Assembly (NCBI GenBank): GCA_012270555.1
Contig: JAAXIC010000033.1
Coordinates: forward strand, 1-64,000
Reading direction: 5' to 3'
DNA from: Chloroflexota bacterium
GTDB taxonomy: Bacteria > Chloroflexota > UBA11872 > VXOZ01
DNA: 64,000 nucleotides
In this document: positions 59,239 through 64,000 of the stretch, one piece after another
Layout of the letters: each line of letters starts with the position of its first letter
Numbering within the stretch: the first letter of the stretch is position 1
The notes under the pieces: generated by a model
The model's database searches: none
What the model saw: the letters and a program-made list of their open reading frames with translations, nothing else
What the model was told of the DNA's origin: nothing
Position numbers and translations under genes: made by a program

Positions 59239-61731
59239 TTATGCCGTCGCCTTGACCCGCTTCTTCCGGGGATGGAGGGCAAGTCCCAGCACTTCGCTGA
59301 CGTTCTCTACCGGATGGAACGTCATGTCGTCGCGCACGTGCTCAGGAACGTCTACCAGGTCCTTCATATTTTCCTTGGGCAAGATGATCGTGCGGATACC
59401 GGCGCGGTGGGCGGCGAGCACCTTCTCCTTGAGTCCGCCGATTGGCAGTACGCGGCCGCGCAGGGTCATCTCACCGGTCATGGCCACGTCGCGGTGCACC
59501 GCTCGCTCTGTGAGCGCCGAGATCAGCGCCGTCGTGAGCGTGATGCCGGCGCTGGGGCCTTCTTTCGGCACGCCGCCCGCGGGTACGTGGATGTGCACGT
59601 CCATTTTCTCCCAATCCACGTCCTGCAAGCGCAGCCGCTCCGCGTGCACCCGCGCATAGCTCAGCGCCGCGCGCCCTGACTCTTTCATCACCTCGCCGAG
59701 CTTGCCGGTCAGGATGAGCTTGCCCTTCCCCGGTACCAGGGTTACTTCCACGGCGATGATGTCACCGCCGAATTCCGTCCACACGAGACCGGTGGCCGTG
59801 CCGACCTGATCTTCCTCCTCCGCCATACCGTAGAAGAACTGCGGCGCGCCCAAGAACGTGTTCACATTGCGAATACTCACCGAGACCAGCCCGTCGTCGC
59901 CTTCCGCGTGTTTGCGCGCGACCTTGCGGCAGACCGTCGCCACCTGGCGCTCCAGGTTGCGGACGCCCGCCTCGCGGGTGTACTGGCGCACCATGCGCCG
60001 CAACGCGCCCTCGGTAAAGCACACGTTACGCTGCTTCAAGCCGTGCTCGGCTCGCTGTTTCGGCACGATGTAGCGGGTGGCGATGGGCAGCTTGTCTTCC
60101 TCGGTGTAGCCGGGCAGTTCGATGACCTCCATGCGGTCCCGCAGCGCCACTGCCAACGTGTCTACCGTATTGCCGGTGGTAATGAAGATCACGTTAGAAA
60201 GATCGTAGGGCACCTCCAGGTAGTGGTCGGAGAAGGCGTAGTTCTGCTCCGGGTCCAGCACCTCGAGCAAGGCCGCCGAAGGGTCTCCCCGGAAGTCGGC
60301 GCCCATCTTCTCGATTTCATCCAGCATGAAGACCGGATTCACTGTGCCCACCTGACGCATCGCCTGCAAGATACGCCCCGGCAGCGCCCCGACGTAGGTA
60401 CGCCGATGGCCGCGAATCTCGGCTTCATCGCGAATGCCGCCCAGGGAGATGCGCACGAACTTCCGGCCGAGCGCCTGGGCGATGGAGAGTCCAAGCGACG
60501 TTTTACCCACCCCCGGCGGTCCCACAAAGCAGAGAATGGGCGTGCGCACGTCGGGCGCCAGCTTGCGCACCGCGATGTATTCGAGGATGCGTTCCTTCAC
60601 TTTGGGCAGGCCGTAGTGGTTCGTGTCCAGCACCTTCTTGGCGTGTTCGATATCCAAGTCGTCTTGGCTTGGCTCTCCCCACGGCAGGTCCAGCAGCCAA
60701 TCCAGATAGGTCTGAATCACGCTTACTTCCGGGCTGGCGGTAGGCATCGCTTCCAGGCGATCCAGCTCTTTGTAGGCTTTCTCCGCGACCTCCTCCGGCA
60801 GCGGAGTCTCCTCTAACCGTTCTCGCAGAGCGGCGATGTCGCTGCTGACCTGATCGGTTTCGCCCAATTCCTTGTGAATGAGCTTGAGTTGTTCCCGCAG
60901 GAAGCGCTCGTGCTCCTCGGCGTCTGTGGAAGTGGGCGCGGCATCCTCGTCGAACTTCCGCTGCAAGGCGAGAATCTCTAGCTCCCGCCGCAAGTGCGCG
61001 ATCACCTTTTCCACGCGCGCGGCAACGTCAAGCTCTTCCAGCAGATCTTGCTGCGTCGGCGTCATCAGATCGATGGTATAGGCAATCAAATCCGCCAAGG
61101 CACCGGCCTCGTGGGTGTTGATCGCCTGCACGTAGGCTTCGTCCGGCAAGTCCTTGCTGAGTTCCACCGCCTCCTTGAAGAGCGCCAGCATCGCCTGCAT
61201 CTGGGCATTAAGCTCTTCGCCCTCCGCGGCCGGCGGCTCGACGTCGATGGCCTGCACGCGAATGTGCGGGTCCAGTTGCAGGAAGTGCGTAATCGTCAGC
61301 CGGCGTTGTCCCTCCACCAGGATACTCACGCTGCCGTCCGGCATCTTGAGCGTGCGCCGTATGTTCACTTCTACGCCGACGAAGTAGAAGTCTTCAGGAT
61401 TGACGTCATCGATGGTGGGATCGCGCTGCGTCACCACGAAGAGCCGCCGGTCCTTATCCAGGGCATTGCTCACCGCCTCCAGGGAACGATCCCGTGCGAC
61501 GATGAGCGGCACCGTCATCCCCGGAAAGACGACCTGATCGCGGATGGCCAACACCGGTAATTCCACCGGGTGGAGCATTGCCTCCATCAAGTCCACCTCA
61601 CGGTCGCGTCGGCGCGCGGACCGCGCCCTCTTCCTGCTTGCGCCGTCCCCGCTGGCTGCGGCGGTCTCCTCAGAGGATTCGTCTGAAGTCTTCCGCCTTT
61701 TCCCTGCCACTGTCTTGCTCTCTTTTGCCAT
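59239..61731 (-). CDS. lon: ATP-dependent protease Lon
   Basis: It degrades misfolded and regulatory proteins in the cytoplasm. The 830-residue protein has a basic/Ser-rich N-terminal extension (about 1-50), the LON substrate domain (LPVLAIRDQVVFPGM), a coiled-coil region, the AAA+ module with Walker A GPPGVGKTSL, Walker B FMLDEIEKMG, and the protease domain with catalytic Ser in EGPSAGIT and Lys in GGLKEKVLAAHRAG. ATG at 61731 after AAGGGG is chosen; an ORF start 36 bases earlier is less likely. It is preceded 14 bases upstream by a PHP gene. Confidence 0.96.
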   Translation of the reverse strand: MAKESKTVAGKRRKTSDESSEETAAASGDGASRKRARSARRRDREVDLMEAMLHPVELPVLAIRDQVVFPGMTVPLIVARDRSLEAVSNALDKDRRLFVVTQRDPTIDDVNPEDFYFVGVEVNIRRTLKMPDGSVSILVEGQRRLTITHFLQLDPHIRVQAIDVEPPAAEGEELNAQMQAMLALFKEAVELSKDLPDEAYVQAINTHEAGALADLIAYTIDLMTPTQQDLLEELDVAARVEKVIAHLRRELEILALQRKFDEDAAPTSTDAEEHERFLREQLKLIHKELGETDQVSSDIAALRERLEETPLPEEVAEKAYKELDRLEAMPTASPEVSVIQTYLDWLLDLPWGEPSQDDLDIEHAKKVLDTNHYGLPKVKERILEYIAVRKLAPDVRTPILCFVGPPGVGKTSLGLSIAQALGRKFVRISLGGIRDEAEIRGHRRTYVGALPGRILQAMRQVGTVNPVFMLDEIEKMGADFRGDPSAALLEVLDPEQNYAFSDHYLEVPYDLSNVIFITTGNTVDTLAVALRDRMEVIELPGYTEEDKLPIATRYIVPKQRAEHGLKQRNVCFTEGALRRMVRQYTREAGVRNLERQVATVCRKVARKHAEGDDGLVSVSIRNVNTFLGAPQFFYGMAEEEDQVGTATGLVWTEFGGDIIAVEVTLVPGKGKLILTGKLGEVMKESGRAALSYARVHAERLRLQDVDWEKMDVHIHVPAGGVPKEGPSAGITLTTALISALTERAVHRDVAMTGEMTLRGRVLPIGGLKEKVLAAHRAGIRTIILPKENMKDLVDVPEHVRDDMTFHPVENVSEVLGLALHPRKKRVKATA

Positions 61732-61745
61732 AGCTCCCCTTGCAA

Positions 61746-62414
61746 CTATTCGATAGAAACCCCGCATCGCTTTAGAAGAGCGACGGGATTCTCCTGACGT
61801 ATCGTTTCGACCTGCGTACGCTCCAAGCCCGCTCCGAGGATGATCTCCGCCACCAGTGACTCCGTGAGCAAGTCCCCCGGCGCGTGTGCGTCGCTGTCTA
61901 CAATCATGGTAGCGCCGACTTCCTGGCAGACCCGCGCGACCCGGCCGTTAGCGGCGCTGTGACCCTTGCGCGCGCTCAGCTCGAAAGCCAATCCGCGTTC
62001 CCGTCCGACCCGCGCGTCTGCCACGGTGAGCAAGCCGGGATGCGCCAACACGTCAACCGCCGCACACTCTGCTGCCGCGGCGTTCGTGCCCGCCGGGACG
62101 GGTTCCGTAATCGTCTCACCGTGCACGGCTACCACCTGCGCGCCCGCCGCTTTGCAGCGTTCTGCAAGAGCACCCAGCGCGCGCGGCGCGACGTGGGTGA
62201 TCTCCACACCCGCGAGCGACGTAATCGGCAGCTCCCGGTTGATGACCTCGCACTCGCGCAGCAGGGCTTCACAGACATACTGGTAGTTCGCATAGCCCAC
62301 GTGATCCGTCATGGCGATCGCCCGGTACCCAGCGGCCACGGCGCGTTGCACAAGCTCCGCCGGTGAAAGCACGCCGTCACTGAGAAAGGTATGAGAGTGA
62401 AAGTCGATTATCAT
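61746..62414 (-). CDS. PHP-domain phosphoesterase, histidinol-phosphatase-like
   Basis: This 222-residue protein has DFHSHTFLSDG (H6, H8), AMTDHVGY, a GVEITHV strand, the metal-binding VLAHPGLL, and IVDSDAHAPGDLL. These are the full PHP metal-site set. ATG at 62414 is the natural start. It is immediately upstream of lon with a 14-base gap, so the two are probably co-transcribed. The substrate is unknown. Confidence 0.85.
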   Translation of the reverse strand: MIIDFHSHTFLSDGVLSPAELVQRAVAAGYRAIAMTDHVGYANYQYVCEALLRECEVINRELPITSLAGVEITHVAPRALGALAERCKAAGAQVVAVHGETITEPVPAGTNAAAAECAAVDVLAHPGLLTVADARVGRERGLAFELSARKGHSAANGRVARVCQEVGATMIVDSDAHAPGDLLTESLVAEIILGAGLERTQVETIRQENPVALLKRCGVSIE

Positions 62415-62512
62415 GCACGGAGCGTCTCTAACGCCGCAAGGCTCAATTCAAAGACTCACACTCAGTGTACCTAACGGGTAGGAGCGGCTTCAAACTGTCG
62501 CAGGCATCAGGC

Positions 62513-64000
62513 CTAACGCACAAAGGCGCCCAGCGCTTTCGCGATGTCTCCGCTGTTCACTACTGTCACTTCGCCTGCTTTGGCGAAAGGTGTCTCGACG
62601 CGCCACCACTGGAACGCGGCTCGCTGCGCGCGGACCACCACCACATTACCGTAGTCGTGACTGCCCGTGGGGAGGCCGTAGCGGTCAAGCCAGTTCGGCG
62701 TATTGAGTACGTAGGTGGCGATTGCCGGTACCTCGTACATGATGGCCATGTGCCGTGCCGCCACTTGCTCCCAATTAAGGTCGTCAGCCGCGGACGTATC
62801 AATCGGCGGGGGAACGAGATATTGAGTTGCAAGGACAGGGTCGAAACCCTGTGCGCTCAGCAGGTCGAAGACGTTGAGATAGGCGAAGGAGCGGGTTGCC
62901 GGCTGCCATTGCAACACGCCCTTCTGGAAGAATTGCGTCGGCCGGCCCTCGTAGGTAATAGCGCGCGTGATCGGATAGCCCAGGGCGTCAACGCCCCCGG
63001 CGCGCCGGAACTCCGCGAGAAATGGCACTTCACCGTACGCTTCCGAATCGTTCACAACGTCATAGCACGGCAAGGTCACTACCTCATCGGCCAGCGTGGG
63101 CGTTTGCCCGGTCGTCTGACCGTAGCAAGCGTAATCTTCGCTAACATACTCAATCACAAGCTGGGGCGTACCCTGTACGAAGCGCAAGTGGAGCATATGC
63201 GGTAGAAAAGCGGACTGCGTTGAGAACGACCACGTGCGCGCAAAAGGACCGACGTCGCTTGCCACGGCATTGCCGGTGATGCTCACCGTAATCGTCTGTC
63301 CTGCCCCAAGCGGCAGTTTGGTCATGAAGTACGTCCAGCCGCCGTCGTCAACACGATGGAAGGACAAGGGCACGCCAGCTTGGTCTATGATGCGCACATC
63401 TGTTATGTGCACCGGCTCTTGCGCCCACGGCGCTGCGCCGATGCTAATGGGGCTACCAACGTAGCCCTCGGTGTCCGGCAGCGGGTTTGGAATCTCTGTT
63501 CTGGGCAAGAAGCTGTGCGGCACGTCGCTTTGGCCCGCTCCCGGATAGATGTAGAGGCGATCATCGTCCGGCAGGCCGTCAACGCAGCCCCCAAAGTCGA
63601 ACACACTCCCGCCCGCGCTCTGTCCGTAGCCTACCAGCACCAACGCCGGATGCAACATAATCGTGCGATGATAGACGCTATTCACCAGCGCGTCCACGGC
63701 CGCCACCGGATCACCGCTAAGGGTGGAGGCAGACTCGCCGGAGCACTTGCCGATAAACCCGGCGGCCTGTATGCGGTCTGCCGGTGTCGCGCCCGTGAAA
63801 CCGGCACTCGTAGGATCCTGATAGTGTCCGGTAAAGCCATTCTCGGCATAGTACGCCGCATGCGCTTCCGCCGCCTGCTGTAGCGCCGGATCGGCCCGCA
63901 CGGGAGGCGCCTGCGCATACGCGCGCAACTCATTCAGACGGGCAATTGCTTGCTCTTGGGGCGTGGCGCTCGCCGCCTGTAGCGGGATGTACGGCGCGCA
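62513..64000 (-). CDS. CAP/SCP-domain protein with tail module, N-terminus beyond window
   Basis: The frame is open to the window edge, so the gene is partial; an in-frame TTG at 63928 would be inside the first CAP helix. The CAP domain (about 150 residues) has RLNELRAYAQAPPVRADPAL, HAAYYAENGFTGH and NSVYHRTIMLHPALVLVGYG, with histidines at the CAP cavity. The C-terminal third has a repeat of the RRAGGVDALGYPIT / FFQKGVLQWQP type, a tail often seen in secreted Chloroflexota proteins. Secretion is likely, but the signal peptide is not visible. Confidence 0.82.
   Translation of the reverse strand, partial: CAPYIPLQAASATPQEQAIARLNELRAYAQAPPVRADPALQQAAEAHAAYYAENGFTGHYQDPTSAGFTGATPADRIQAAGFIGKCSGESASTLSGDPVAAVDALVNSVYHRTIMLHPALVLVGYGQSAGGSVFDFGGCVDGLPDDDRLYIYPGAGQSDVPHSFLPRTEIPNPLPDTEGYVGSPISIGAAPWAQEPVHITDVRIIDQAGVPLSFHRVDDGGWTYFMTKLPLGAGQTITVSITGNAVASDVGPFARTWSFSTQSAFLPHMLHLRFVQGTPQLVIEYVSEDYACYGQTTGQTPTLADEVVTLPCYDVVNDSEAYGEVPFLAEFRRAGGVDALGYPITRAITYEGRPTQFFQKGVLQWQPATRSFAYLNVFDLLSAQGFDPVLATQYLVPPPIDTSAADDLNWEQVAARHMAIMYEVPAIATYVLNTPNWLDRYGLPTGSHDYGNVVVVRAQRAAFQWWRVETPFAKAGEVTVVNSGDIAKALGAFVR

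Noticed and set aside
1-64000. tRNA or rRNA genes
   Set aside because: No cloverleaf with a GGTTCGAATCC-type T-arm, and no rRNA-like sequence, was noticed in any gap. A tRNAscan-SE run would settle this.

Overview
The window is a gene-dense, high-GC bacterial chromosome segment of about 50 protein genes on both strands. It holds no rRNA, tRNA, CRISPR array, phage or intact insertion sequence that I can see. Core housekeeping genes (aroE-aroC-aroK-aroB, grpE-dnaJ, prmA, proC, lon, eno, ilvD, glycine cleavage genes, tgt, mtaB) alternate with catabolic and oxidoreductase genes (aldo/keto reductase, SDR, Gfo/Idh/MocA, galactonate-dehydratase-like enzyme, ThDP enzyme, XdhC proteins, DUF3604). The two-subunit glycine decarboxylase (gcvPA/gcvPB), LytR-CpsA-Psr protein, YabN-MazG fusion, CAP protein with a C-terminal tail module, and many dispersed palindromes together suggest an uncultured Chloroflexota (SAR202-like or sponge-associated). 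That assignment is inference, at low to moderate confidence.

Layout. 0-2 kb: a zinc-ribbon/NYN/TPR protein. 2.4-6.2 kb: four shikimate-pathway genes, the last three overlapping. 6.5-9.4 kb: a YCII-like protein, a small glycine-rich membrane protein, an aldo/keto reductase and an alpha/beta hydrolase. 9.7-12.7 kb: comEC-proC. 13-14.1 kb: an esterase. 14.3-18 kb: grpE-dnaJ, an orphan DNA methyltransferase and prmA, the last three joined by 4-bp overlaps. 18.1-20.8 kb: an alkaline-phosphatase-superfamily phosphodiesterase and a lipoprotein. 20.9-27.7 kb, minus strand: two XdhC proteins, HIT, MtaB, SDR, NUDIX and ThDP enzyme. 28.1-30.5 kb: a DgoD-like enzyme, a lipoprotein and a PHP protein. 30.5-34.9 kb: a repeat cluster, galE, an MFS transporter and mazG. 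35.1-39.9 kb: gcvT-gcvH-gcvPA-gcvPB. 39.9-46.9 kb: tgt, MDR oxidoreductase, cysteine synthase, LCP protein and a paired Gfo/Idh/MocA locus. 46.9-49.6 kb: a large lipoprotein and an island of very small genes. 49.6-56.5 kb: ilvD, DUF3604, eno and an APH-type kinase. 56.6-64 kb: a DUF4389 protein, M14 carboxypeptidase, lon, a PHP protein and a CAP protein cut by the window edge.

The most distinctive signal is a set of dispersed palindromic repeat families, called A to D here. They fill most intergenic gaps and the ends of convergent genes. At two places they have entered protein genes without breaking the frame: about 56 codons in galE and about 49 codons in the APH-type kinase, the latter between its catalytic loop and metal-binding loop. 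At eno a repeat appears to supply the start codon, and at galE a repeat supplies the stop codon. Other notable points are an apparent ATA start for aroK, a 213-bp nested inverted-repeat (MITE-like) element at 30544-30756, a ComEC with a degenerate beta-lactamase-like domain, and a Gfo/Idh/MocA pseudoenzyme translationally coupled to an intact paralogue.
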